Assembly (NCBI GenBank): GCA_973895155.1
Contig: OZ316899.1
Coordinates: 12,834,001-12,898,000, forward strand
Direction: 5' to 3'
DNA from: Marsupella aquatica
Lineage: Eukaryota > Marchantiophyta
DNA length: 64,000 nt
Position 1 is the stretch's first letter; each line of letters begins with the position of its first letter. A program made the position numbers and the translations under genes. Under the pieces are notes generated by a model, which was not told the DNA's origin, did no database searches, and worked only from the letters and a program-made list of their open reading frames with translations. This document shows, one piece after another, positions 46,740-57,132 of this stretch.

Positions 46740-48480
46740 ACTGAGCCATTCCACAAAAGTAAGGACTGCCCCTCGAAGGGTGGCAAGCCGAGCGGAGATG
46801 GAGGGCAAAAGGGCATTAAGGTAAGTATCGCTCTAACCAAACCCTTAGTAGTTGACGAGGTCCTTGTAGGGGATGCTCCTGCTAGAGAGAAGGTGTTGTT
46901 GCAAGAGAATGTACCTAAGGTTAAGACAATGAATCCTGAAAAGCTGATTTTTGTAAATGTCACTTCTAACGGTAATCTGGGTGTTGCGTTGGTGGATACA
47001 AGCGGGACTGCCTGCTTCATAAGTGGGCAGGCGGCAGCACGTCTTGGGGTGGACGTGCAAGAGTTGCTACAACTGTTGGTGTGCAAGTTTGCCAACGACA
47101 CAAAGGGGATAGTGTCAAGATTGGTACATAGACTTCGCGTAGAGGTCATAGGCAAACAACAAAATTTTGTTAGTCAGGAGATGTTCTACGTCCTAGACGG
47201 TCTAGCCATAGACTTTATTTTGTCAGTAGGTTATCTCAAAAAGCACAATGTTACCTTGACAACATCCTAATCTACTTGAAAATATTGGAGGAACATGAGC
47301 AGTTGCTCAGAGAAGTGTTCTCTCACCTTTGTAAGGCCAGTCTCTTTGCTAAACCTAGCATGTGCAAGTTTGCGATGAACAAGATTTAGTTCCTTGGCCA
47401 TACCTTTACCCCGGAGGAGATAACGCTAGTTAGGACAAACTTAAGGAGATCAAAGAATGGGAGCGCCCATCCAATGTAAGGCAGGTTAGAGCCTTCTTAG
47501 GATTTATGGGGTTCTATTGGAGATACATGAAAGACTATGCAAGGATTGCGAGGCCCCTAAACATGCTAACATTGAAAAACAAAGTGTTTGTGTGGACACA
47601 GGATTGCAAGTTAGCATTCCTAGAACTTAAGCGGCTAATGATAACGCTGCCGGTTCTAAAGTTACCTGAGATGGGGAATCCGTTTGAGATTTGGACAGAC
47701 GCAAGTGATTACGCCATTGTCTTCACCAAGATGGGCGTCTTGTGGCCTTTGAGTCATGTAAGTTGGAAAATCATTGGATCACACCGAAAAGAGATATGTA
47801 TGCAGTGATCTATGCGTTGAAGAAGTGGGAGATTTACCTTAAGAACGGTCCCAAAGTGGTAATACACACAGATAGCTTGCCGGGTGGTACTTCAGTTCTA
47901 AGCCAAGGCTGAACCCCAAAGAAATGCGCTGGCAGATGTTCTTGGCAGACTTTGATTTTGAAGTCCGTCACGTTCCGAGGAAGACAAACACGGCAGCTGA
48001 CGCATTATCGTGTAAGGACCATCATCGTGTCAATGGGATCACGATGCTTGAATCCAAATGGCCAAAGGTTCTGGCCAAGGCGTATGGGGATGACAGGTTA
48101 GGTAAGGAATGGCAAAGCAATGGGGGTAGCCAAGGTAAGGTAAGGCATGTTTCATTGGGGTTGGATACGATGCATAATGTCCAGTTATGGCGATACAAGC
48201 AGAGGCGTGTGTACATCCTAGAGTCTCTAATGTTAGAGGTTCTGAAAAAGTACCACGACTCACCTTGGGGAGGGCATGGAGGACAAGCGGCTACGTATCG
48301 CAGCATGTCGCGACATGTGTATTTTCCGAACATGAAGCAATCGGTCCTTTGCCATGTGCAAAATTGTTACTCGTGCCAAAAGAACCGAAAGGTCTATAGG
48401 GCGAAAGGAGGACTTTTGCAACCCTTACCGGTAGCTGTGGCTCCATGGGAGTCCGTCTCCATGGACTTCATTGTTGGGTA
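46740..48480 (+). pseudogene. Gypsy pol: protease, truncated reverse transcriptase, RNase H, integrase zinc region
   Basis: Protease (ALVDTSGTACFIS, normally DSGA) runs to 47270. The frame then joins directly to DNILIYLKILEEHEQLL, the end of the reverse transcriptase palm, so most of the reverse transcriptase is deleted. FLGFMGFYWRYMKDYA and WTDASDYAIV mark the connection and RNase H, and DALSCKDHH follows. The HHCC zinc region (H..H and C..C in YHDSPWGGHGGQAATY...CYSCQ) and the tether WESVSMDFIVG end the homology at 48480. Stops occur at about 47388, 47806 and in 47900-47920. Confidence 0.85.
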
Positions 48481-49317
48481 ACCTGAGTCCCATGGGGTAT
48501 GATAGCCATGACAAAAACCAGAAAATAGAAAACCTGTTACCAGGAAATTTTTTGCTGTTAACAGTCAAAATTTACCTATTACCAGTAAGCGATTCCCTGT
48601 TACCAATTTTGCATCAACCATAGCCCTTTGGTCCTAATGAAAAACTACGCTAATCACATAATTTTGTTTTAGTGAATTAGGTTTAAACAAATAATTTTTG
48701 TGTCATCCGATGGATGGAGAGTACTAGCAATCCTCCCTTGCAACAACATTTTGTTGTAGAAGATAACTGAACACGGTATGGGGACTATACTCAATGAAAC
48801 ATTCATTCAAATATCACTATTTTCCCAAGCTAAAAAGTGAACCTTAGGGTGGGACCCACCACCAAACAAGTGAAGAGTAGTGTCCAAATAAACTCAATCA
48901 AAATGAGTTCACTTAAATGGACCGTGTACCGTGACAAACAAATGACAAAACACCTCCTAGCGATAACTATATTTTTCAGAATAATTGAATAAACGCGGCT
49001 TGAAAGATAAAACATAATGATATCAACTTACACATTTTAAATAAAACATGTTGTAATGCTTACACTACACGCGTACATAATAAAGCAAGAAAAGTAAGAT
49101 TTTTGGAAGTAGCGCCCGACGCTAACCAAACAATTCTGAATAAAACAAGTAATATATCCGTTGGGTAAAGACAAAATAGTGACTATCCATTATATTGAAC
49201 AACCTATACGGAAGTTTTGGCCTCTATTATGAGCCATTCAAGTTCTGCCTCTCCAAGACAAGCCTGACTTTGCCCATAGTCAAAATTGGTTGGCTACAAA
49301 GAGTCGACTCCTCAACC
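48481..49317. other. Non-coding junction between the gypsy truncation and the Mutator-like element
   Basis: The phrase CTGTTACCAG/GTTAACAG recurs at 48533-48605. A GCGCC palindrome is at 49110. No gene is seen. The left end of the following element is probably here, but no inverted repeat was found to fix it. Confidence 0.45.
49110..49124. repeat. GCGCC palindrome copy 1
   Basis: TAGCGCCCGACGCTA, one mismatch from a perfect palindrome; 3' of the minus-strand gene. Confidence 0.85.
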
Positions 49318-49965
49318 TCAAGTTTGAAAACATTTATGTGAGGCTGGTGCACTGAGCGGAGGTTTTGTGGATCTTGTTGTACGGGTTGTTTGAGGGGTAT
49401 TGTCCAGTGAATCAATATCACCATTTGATGTGTCCAAACTAGAGACATTCACCACTCTTGTCACAGGATCATTAGAATTAGAGGGAATGGAGGCAAAGTC
49501 AGTTCTGTTTAGGTTTTTCCTTTTCAAACCACGAGTGTTTGGTGTGGTTATGAGAACGGTGTCATGCCGATGGGAGTCTTGTGGAGAGATAGTCCCAGTT
49601 GCATTTCCCTTTCTCTTCATTGACTTGGTCACGATATCTCCGTTAAGGGGAGTATTTCTTTCCAAATCGAAGTCCGCCGCATTGGAAAGAAGCATGTTGG
49701 TCGTATCTTCAAATAACCTCGGCGAACCTGCTTGATCGGTGGAACGGAACGCCAATTCCCATATAGTCGGCCCCTTTCCTCTGTTCAACCCTTTCCGATA
49801 TGCACTGTTTCTTGCAACTTGAGACAGGGCTCGGTTTTGGTCAACTTTGCATGCTTCAAAAAGACCAACTTTTTTCTTTGTAGCCCAGGCTTTCATAGAC
49901 GCATGCCTTGATTTTGACCTTGTACAGTTGGGAATCAAGGCACCTTCTTCTGCGCTTTTGCTCTG
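49318..49965 (-). CDS. Unidentified basic protein or terminal exon of the transposase gene
   Basis: The reading frame to 49318 is open. A likely splice acceptor (TATGGCAG) at about 49966 precedes SKSAEEGALIPNC. The upstream part of the open frame would translate a palindrome copy and is probably intron. The protein is Ser/Thr/Asn- and Lys/Arg-rich (SRHASMKAW, TKSMKRKGN, GLKRKNLN), with no recognised domain. It could be the last exon of the transposase gene or a second protein of the element. Confidence 0.4.
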   Translation of the reverse strand, partial: QSKSAEEGALIPNCTRSKSRHASMKAWATKKKVGLFEACKVDQNRALSQVARNSAYRKGLNRGKGPTIWELAFRSTDQAGSPRLFEDTTNMLLSNAADFDLERNTPLNGDIVTKSMKRKGNATGTISPQDSHRHDTVLITTPNTRGLKRKNLNRTDFASIPSNSNDPVTRVVNVSSLDTSNGDIDSLDNTPQTTRTTRSTKPPLSAPASHKCFQT

Positions 49966-50005
49966 CCATAGTCCAAATGCAATAATCAGTACTAGCATTG
50001 TATTA

Positions 50006-50022
50006 CCAGCGCCCGGCGCTGG
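50006..50022. repeat. GCGCC palindrome copy 2
   Basis: CCAGCGCCCGGCGCTGG, perfect 8-bp arms around one base; in the likely intron before 49965. Confidence 0.9.
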
Positions 50023-50148
50023 CACCGACAAGTATGTATAATAGACGTGAAATACAATTGCAATTATGATTTTGGAACTTTATGGACATGTTGGACTCAA
50101 TGTATTGTATTCCTGGTTTTTACGTGTAAGATACAAGCAAATCATACC

Positions 50149-50161
50149 AGCGCCTGGCGCT
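50149..50161. repeat. GCGCC palindrome copy 3
   Basis: AGCGCCTGGCGCT, perfect 6-bp arms around T; between minus-strand exons. Confidence 0.9.
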
Positions 50162-50241
50162 AATATAAAGTTGATGGAAATGAAAGACAAGAGAGCAGAT
50201 GGATGTCATACCACTCAAATAAAATTGCCCCACTGGCGCCA

Positions 50242-52196
50242 TCAAACAACCCACCAGGATATCCAGCTTTGTAGCATCATGAGCTTTCCAAGGACACAGT
50301 TTCTTGATTGCCACCAAACCACAATCTCTTGGGACACTCGATACGCTACCACAAACGTTGGAGCGTTTCTTAGTTTCTCCCAAAGTCTTCGATGTTCCGA
50401 TTGACATTCTTTGAGTACTCCTTCCTTGGAATGTTGATGGAAAGATTGATAAAAGTGAAATGCATCAGAGCGCTCCCTCTCCGGGTTTGGGTGTCCACCA
50501 AAACAAACATTTTGCACAGCATTCCATCCAGCTTATGCATTGTCCGCCATAAACCCTTGGATGACAACCTCTTGTAATCCACTCTCCTTGCAAACCTCAA
50601 TCATAACTCCCCAAGCCTTTTCGAAAGACTCAGTCTCTTCACCTTTCAACTCGCATGTGAAAATTGTACAAAGTGCATGGAAGTTATGGTCGTAGACATG
50701 CGCGCTAAAAGTAAACCAATCGGTTGTGATACGCTTCATCACATCGAAACTGACCCAGGCTCCTTCGAGTCTTCCACCAGGTTGCATCTGTCTCAAAAGA
50801 TCCACACCGGAACCGTGACCCTTCGTGGTCATTTTAAAGATGTGAGGCTTGTCGTCTTGACATCCCTGACCTGGGAGCAAATACCTCTGGAGAAACGAGA
50901 AGTTAATCCTCTTCTGCATTTGTGAGAGAAAATCTAGTTCACCCCAACCCTTTTGGTCTATCCTAACGCTCCGACAAAGAGATGCAAACTTCTGGGGAGT
51001 GGAAAGTACCATAAGAGACTTCCATATTTCAGCTTCTTTGATATCAACCATGTCGTCAACATGTTTGCAGAGAGCTTTCACTATGGACCTTGTAGCATAA
51101 TTCAAGATCCCAGCTGGTTTTGCCAGAGGATTGGCTTCATGATTTTTTTTAATTAAATCCTCAGCCATCTTCTTCGCACTCCTACAAAAGGTTTTTCTAC
51201 TTGGATGGTTATGCTCACCTATATGAATCGCCAGGCGGGACATATGACTACATGTTTCCGCATCAAGTAATACTTGCGGGTACATATAGAACAAACGGGC
51301 AGGGCAGTACTTGACACAAAAAGGAATCTGATCACAATAATGACACACAACACCGCCTCTTTGATAAAAGATCTGACAGCATATTGACCACTAAGCTTTG
51401 GAGTACCCTGCCATGCCTTAGCATTTGCCTTCTTCTTCCTTTCGAAGTACTTGCAGGACTTGTTCCGACATTCAATAAATCCCGTACAGGTAACCTTACC
51501 AAATTGCCAAAGTTTTTTTGGCTGAACGTTCGCGGTAGTGGGAAATATGCGTGTCCAAATGTAGCAATCTTTGGCACGGTCCATGTCCCTAAGCCTAGAG
51601 CCTTTAGAGAACATCTTTTTAATGGGTGGCAATTCAAACACGACGTTCCCATTATACTTAGTTGGCAGACAAGAGACTTGCTCATGTCTGAAATCACCCG
51701 CTGATATGAATCTCGATAACTCGCTATGACCAGTGGATTTGAGTAACGTATCCATTGCACTCCGCTGATACACGACCTCAAACTGGTTGGAGCTTTCTGG
51801 AGTCTCACCTTTAACAACAGCATGTTGCGGGACTTTCATCTTCAACGTAGGACTTGGAGTGTGATCTCCATCTTCACTAGAAGAAATCTTGACAACATCA
51901 AATGGAACTTGGGGGACATTGGACAGTCCTTCATGTTGTCTTACTCAAAGTGAGTACAAAATCCCTGCGTATAGATGCCAAAACCCTTCACCATCATCCA
52001 CATTGAATGTTGCTGCATCTTCGATGTCATCACTGGTTTCGAGCTCTCAAACAATGGCCTCAATGTCATACATCTTCAAATCAAATCTCCCGCAAAGGTA
52101 TCTCTCCCGTATCTGCTTGTACGTGTCTTCCATAGGGACGAGAATGGTCACAATATCCCCAGTCCCAAATCAGGATAGAATGATGGACCGAGACAT
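50242..52196 (-). pseudogene. Mutator-like (MULE) transposase, decayed
   Basis: A start at 52196 (MSRSIILS) opens a frame with three TGA codons (each fitting CGA) before 51850. A frameshift near 51360 and a TAA near 50533 follow. A zinc-finger region (C..C in MCHYC, later C.HMSRLAIHIGEHNHP) resembles the FLYWCH or WRKY-GCM1 fingers found before MULE catalytic domains. After it come AWVSFDVMKRITTDWFTF, then QGFMADNA and a downstream RRLWEKLRNAPT, in the order of a DDE transposase with D, D and E. The spacing and ADNA motif fit MULE. The match is not strong enough to exclude another DDE family. Confidence 0.5.
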
Positions 52197-52473
52197 TGCA
52201 ATCAAAAACAAATAACGAGGACTGTAATGTTTCGAGGAAGAAAAGTCTATGGGAATATGGAGCTTATATCAGTCGAACCTGGGAACTTCACGTTAACAGA
52301 TCCGTTTGTATAAGACATAAAACATAGTCGACATAGGATCCGTTGGCGCCATAAATGAATTTTGTCATTTTTCCCCGATAAGTCCAGATGTCAGACGCAT
52401 ACATACTGCCAAAAAAGACACCACAAAAATCTTTAACTGACTCTAAGATATTATATAGTTGGAACAATTTGAG

Positions 52474-52488
52474 TAGCGCCTGGCGCTA
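52474..52488. repeat. GCGCC palindrome copy 4
   Basis: TAGCGCCTGGCGCTA, perfect 7-bp arms; shared intergenic region. Confidence 0.9.
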
Positions 52489-52536
52489 ACTAAAATACCT
52501 CAAACATAATGTGCCCCAAATCTCGATATTCCATAC

Positions 52537-52551
52537 TAGCGCCTGGCGCTA
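52537..52551. repeat. GCGCC palindrome copy 5
   Basis: TAGCGCCTGGCGCTA, identical to copy 4; shared intergenic region. Confidence 0.9.
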
Positions 52552-52663
52552 ATATAGAAAAAACTCCCCAGATATACATCAATACTATGAGGTAATTGGA
52601 TTTAAATGGTCAATGAAAATGTGAATTCTTTTAGAACTATGGATGAAAAATTCTAGTTTTCAC

Positions 52664-52678
52664 TAGCGTCGGGTGCTA
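52664..52678. repeat. GCGCC palindrome copy 6, decayed
   Basis: TAGCGTCGGGTGCTA; differs by transitions of the C-to-T type; shared intergenic region. Confidence 0.75.
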
Positions 52679-52810
52679 GTATAGGATACAAGTAATGTTT
52701 CCCAAAAACCATTAAAACAATAGACATTTCTTTAAATATGGGGGTTGTTTTGACAAAATTTATGTACTAGAGCCATCATTGCAGACCCATTTTATAGCTG
52801 TTGTTTTTAC

Positions 52811-52825
52811 TAGCATCGGGCGCTG
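52811..52825. repeat. GCGCC palindrome copy 7, decayed
   Basis: TAGCATCGGGCGCTG; shared intergenic region. Confidence 0.7.
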
Positions 52826-52872
52826 CCATGACAATCATCCCAATTATCTACTTCAAGGGAAGGTGTTTATAA

Positions 52873-52887
52873 TAGCGCCCGACGCTA
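52873..52887. repeat. GCGCC palindrome copy 8
   Basis: TAGCGCCCGACGCTA, identical to copy 1; shared intergenic region. Confidence 0.85.
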
Positions 52888-53160
52888 GTATTCCGAGTGA
52901 GGGAGGAAAACGTTCATAACGGTAACATTTAACGGTAACTTATGAGTTCCATGTGTGTTACGCTTCTTCTACTGCTTGATTTAGCTAATTAAGTTCTTCG
53001 CATACATACATTGGAATCCGCCAAACTTACGAGCTTCTCGCTTTAATCCAAGAGTTCCGCTGAACTCCACCCTCCTTCTAGAATATGTGACACGGTGAGA
53101 GTTGATTAGAGTTCCATAATTTCATTGTACGATAGTTCGTACGCTTCTGGAAGGAAGACA

Positions 53161-53388
53161 ATGGAGGTATTCCCCTCTTCATCCAAAGGGTATAGTGCAA
53201 TTCCTGACCAGGAGCGAGCTTATTCTGAATCCTCGGAGTCTTTGTTTACTGGTTCAGTTTATACACGTCGTGTAACTCGTTCCACAAAATTGTTGCCTCC
53301 TACTTCTATTAGCGTTGTTTTGGTTCCTAAATCTCTGCGCCCTGGGCCCTCAGCTTACGTAATCCTGGCAACACGTGCGCCCGCTTGA
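53161..53388 (+). CDS. Short basic protein, possibly a 5' exon of the ParB-methyltransferase gene
   Basis: A 75-codon frame from ATG 53161 (MEVFPSSSKGYSAIPDQ) is rich in Ser, Pro and Arg. Its RRVTRSTKLLPP resembles RTTRSTKPPLS in the minus-strand protein at 49318-49965. No domain is recognised. It lies downstream of the palindrome cluster and could be a separate small protein or a chance frame. Confidence 0.3.
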   Translation: MEVFPSSSKGYSAIPDQERAYSESSESLFTGSVYTRRVTRSTKLLPPTSISVVLVPKSLRPGPSAYVILATRAPA

Positions 53389-54124
53389 AGGGTATTTTTA
53401 ATCCATTTCCGGCTAATAATTATAATTCAATTAGAACCAACCAACCCGCAACTTTATACAAATTTGGGATTATAAGGAAGAAGGGTATTTCCAAAACCGT
53501 GGCATATTAACTCAGCCGAAGGGGTCATATTATGTATGTGACATGCGTCATTGTATAAGGGGCCATGTGGCAAGGTCTCAATCATTGGAACATAGTGTCC
53601 CGAGTGAGTCACTCTATTAGTACCTAGACCCATATCTTAGCTTGATTATCTGGTTTGTAATCCCGTAAATTGTAATTATAGTCTCTCCAATGTAGAGTGC
53701 ACGCTCGATGCAGGCAGTGCCCATGCTTATGGGGATGTTGCCACTGCCCACCTATTGCCTACCGATCCATGTCTTGTCCATAGTCTTGCCTATACTAGTT
53801 TAGCCAAACTGGTAAAACATATCTAAACTGTGTGAGTGATTGTATGCCCCACTAGGCGTTGTATGCATCATTTTGGATCTTGTATGTTAGCCCTATCTTG
53901 GGTTTTCCTTATTATAATTTCACAATGGGTTTTAAAATATAGATTTTATCAGTTTTATAAGTCACCTAAGGGTATAAAAAATTATCAAAAACTAATTTTT
54001 TACATGGAACAAGGGTAATGCATATGAAAGAAAAATACTAAGAAGGGGTAGGCAAGGGGGGTCCGGGCGCAGGGGGTACACTTAGTATACATAGAATGAG
54101 GGCCCATGGTCTCTACGTAGAAAG
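53389..54124. other. Non-coding interval
   Basis: It is AT-rich with no gene, palindrome copy or repeat seen. It probably includes leader or intron sequence of the gene starting at 54125. Confidence 0.45.
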
Positions 54125-54690
54125 ATGGAGAACCTCAACACGATTGCGATCCAGGATGTTTCGGACTGCGCACTCGCGAAGACTGATCTCATCTCAAAAC
54201 ATGTCATGTGTTTTGGAAAGGATTCTTGTGGATTTGACAAGGAGCCACCTTGAATCCCTCTATGCCGATTGGTTCACATGGAGGTGGTTTGTACTTTGCA
54301 GAAAGACAGCTCTTCCATCGAGAAGCTGAAAGACTCGTTTCGCAGTATGGGTTACAATTCATCCATAGGAATGCGTTTCTATGTGTAGCCAACGGATGAG
54401 AATGGAATTGTTCTGACCTGTACCCAGGAGATTCGTGAGTCATGGGATCCAATTTGGCAATTGGAGAACAAGAAGTTTGAGGTTGAATGCGAGGCCGACC
54501 CAGATTTTCTCGTGTTGAAGGATAAGATGTTCTTTGTCTTCGATGGAAATCATAGGTTGTACTCATGGACGTTTGTTATTGAGGAGAACCCAAACAATCC
54601 GAAATATCATCCTTGAGTGCTCTGCACAATATTTAAGGGAGACAAGGGATCTCTTATTGAAATTGAGGCAGCTATGCACACCGTGAATCA

Positions 54691-54812
54691 GTAAGTTCTC
54701 GTTCTTTTCTGGTACCTTCTTAGAATCTTGCGAGTGTTCTATTTAAGAGCGCTCGGCGCTGGTTATAGATAAATTGTACTTCGACTCTAACTTGCTGCGT
54801 CTCTTTGTGTAG
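54691..54812 (+). other. Intron 1 of the ParB-methyltransferase gene
   Basis: Donor GTAAGT at 54691 and acceptor TGTAG at 54812 restore the frame (VNQ-LGQ). It contains palindrome copy 9. Confidence 0.7.
54748..54760. repeat. GCGCC palindrome copy 9
   Basis: AGCGCTCGGCGCT; inside the 122-bp intron 54691-54812 of the ParB-methyltransferase gene. Confidence 0.8.
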
Positions 54813-56173
54813 GCTTGGCCAAGCCGTTGTTGAGCCATCCTGGATCCTTGATGCAAATAGAATCAAACGAATTCTGGCGCATGACCTTGAGTATTACAGT
54901 AAGCTGATTGACCCGACTAATTTCAAGAAGTTTGAGAGCATTCAGCTGAAGACTCGGAAGGGGTCATGGTATACGAAGAAGATGCCACAGGAAGCTCTTG
55001 TTTACATTCTATGTGAGAATAAGATAAAGTCCTATTCGCACCAATTCAAGCTTGACATGGAGGCAGCCGAGGCTCAAGGGAGTCCCTGGTCGGTGGACGA
55101 GATTTCCAAATGGCATGCGGCCATGATGAAGGACGCAACCAAAGACTGGGCAATGCAGTCCTCAAAAATTACGCCCTTGTTAAGTCCTAAATTTGAAGAT
55201 TTTCTTAGTACATGTGCAGAAATGTATGTTGTCACAGAGAGAAACAAGAGAGAGAAGAAGCCTGACGCCGTCGTATGTACAATGGACCGCGCCTGATTGT
55301 TCACTGTTGTTTTTGCCCTAGACCCAAAGTTGCGAAGCACCCTACTTGTGGCACATTGCAATCCTGAGCTGCAGAGACAGTTTTTCCACCCAGCAAGTGT
55401 TAACGACATCCCAGTCAAACAATGGTGTCATACTTGGATCACTTGGAATAGTGTAGAGGGAATTGTTGTCGGCATGTTACATTCATGTCTACGTGAAGTA
55501 GAGCAAACGATGCCCACGACTAGATTAGAAGAGTGGAATTGTGGTTCGTTTGATGATCTCGTTCAGTTTGTTACAAATGAATTCAAGAGATATGGTGATT
55601 TTGTGAAGAGTAAGTTCTTTCACACTATGTGGCCTTCAAAGTATCCAGACAAAGAAGACTACACCCAGAAAAACCAGAAGCGGGCTAAAAGGTATCTTTA
55701 CAGATTCTACATGCACATGGAGGTAACCAAACCTGATTACTTCTGGGCATATCCTACAGCTTTCATGAAGTGGATTACAATAAGTGAGGATGACGCCATA
55801 GCTGATTTGTACTCCATATACCCAGCGGAGGGCATATTTCCTTCGAGACCTATGACAGAATGGGAGAGAACGCACTACCCCTGGTATCTAGATACAAATA
55901 GATGGGATTCTCCTTTTGATCAAAGGGAGAAAGATGCATTCCATAAGCTTTCAAAGTCCCACATACCAGCAAAAATTGTGTCCGACATGAAGCAGGGCCT
56001 GCTAGACGATGTAGACAAGTCTGCCACAGACTTGCAAAGTATCTGTGAAACAACTATTGTTCATGTGGACCAAAGTTGCAAACCTTGAGCAAAAGCAAAA
56101 GCGGAGTTAGCAGCACCAAGCGAGTCAACAAAATCTGGGAGGAAAAGTGAGTATAGTGTTCCATAGTTTGGCC

Positions 56174-56186
56174 AGCGCCTAGCGCT
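56174..56186. repeat. GCGCC palindrome copy 10
   Basis: AGCGCCTAGCGCT, extended by 8-bp arms GCCAGCGC/GCGCTGGC; inside the intron 56147-56335. Confidence 0.85.
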
Positions 56187-56264
56187 GGCTAGAATGTCAT
56201 GCGAATTCACATTTCTTTCTAGATTCTTAGGCCTTTGTTGAAACCTAAGTGATTTGCATTTGGT

Positions 56265-56279
56265 TAGCGCCTGGCACTA
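56265..56279. repeat. GCGCC palindrome copy 11
   Basis: TAGCGCCTGGCACTA, one transition from perfect; same intron as copy 10. Confidence 0.85.
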
Positions 56280-57042
56280 GCTTGTTTGAATACTCGGGAT
56301 TTACTTGTTCTAACTAGGACCTATTGGTAATTTAGGAGGGAGGAAGTCTAATATTGCGGGAACAGGAGATACTAAAGTGGATGCTACACCTGAAGTTTTT
56401 GAGGAAAACACCGGAGCTCGATCGGACCCCATTACTCCTGTCGACAAGGGGAAGATAATAGTTCCGGTCGACGCCACAAGTACCAGGAAGAAACAAAAGA
56501 GAGCTATCAAAGGTGGACCTTCTTCAAGGGAGAGTGTTGCAGCATCTGGTGTCCAATGTGAAGTTGGAAACTTCAAAACTAGAGTGTCTCGTCATGCCAT
56601 GGTTGAGACAAGCATATCCAAATTTTTTGACTCAACTTTCAACAAGGGGGAAAAACCTGAATGGGTTAGTAATGTGGAGAAGTGGGGGAAGGATCTCGTT
56701 AAGTCAGGATATAAAGAGAAGGGTGTTGTGCGGGGAGGAAAACAAAGATCGTTTGGAGTGGATGTGGGTTTCATTTACCTACCGATCGGGTTTAAACCAA
56801 CAATCATAGATAAGAAGGTTCCTAAATGGAACACTCCGAATCACTCCATGGCTAGATCTTTTTTCAAATCCATGGATCCATTTCTATCAGATGATGGGTT
56901 CCTTGCAATTCTACACAATGGGGAATACGATCCCATGTCTCAAGTCATTGCTGCTTGTCAGGAGTCGAGAAAATTTCAGTGCATATGCATGCATAATGTT
57001 GTAATGTCTGTCCTGATGTACGCGGCAAAGACAGACCGTCAG

Positions 57043-57132
57043 GTAATTATCCACTCTTAACTATATCGCATTTTGAGTTATAACTCGTTTAACCTGGAGT
57101 TGCCAACTGACACTTGGGATTGCTTTTCGCAG
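57043..57132 (+). other. Intron 3 of the ParB-methyltransferase gene
   Basis: Donor GTAATT and acceptor TTCGCAG flank a 90-bp intron that restores the frame (TDRQ-IFTLRL). It has no palindrome copy. Confidence 0.7.

Larger units (their letters stand above)
42331..48480 (+). mobile_element. Ty3/gypsy-type LTR retrotransposon, 5' LTR to integrase, truncated at the 3' end
   Basis: A 5' LTR (start uncertain) is followed by a tRNA-iMet primer-binding site at 43310, gag (from 43452), a non-coding 1.8-kb interval, then protease, the end of reverse transcriptase, RNase H and the integrase zinc region, stopping at the start of the integrase core. No 3' LTR is present. The integrase-last order identifies gypsy. 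Confidence 0.85.
52197..53160. promoter_or_regulatory. Shared intergenic region of the divergent pair, with five palindromes
   Basis: There is no coding signal. Five copies of the TAGCGCC-N-GGCGCTA palindrome (52474, 52537, 52664, 52811, 52873) fall within 415 bp between the two genes. This is where promoters of both genes should be, and the spacing suggests binding sites for a protein that acts on the element. Confidence 0.5.
56147..56335 (+). other. Intron 2 of the ParB-methyltransferase gene
   Basis: Donor GTGAGT at 56147 and acceptor TTTAG at 56335 restore the frame (SGRK-R-GRKS). It contains palindrome copies 10 and 11. Confidence 0.7.

Noticed and set aside
48533-48605. CTGTTACCAG repeats as the terminal inverted repeat of the Mutator-like element
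   Set aside because: No inverted counterpart was found between 57.7 and 58.4 kb, so the boundary is left open.
49967-50031. Extending the minus-strand protein upstream to ATG 50031
   Set aside because: The extra residues would translate a palindrome copy, and a good splice acceptor lies at about 49966.
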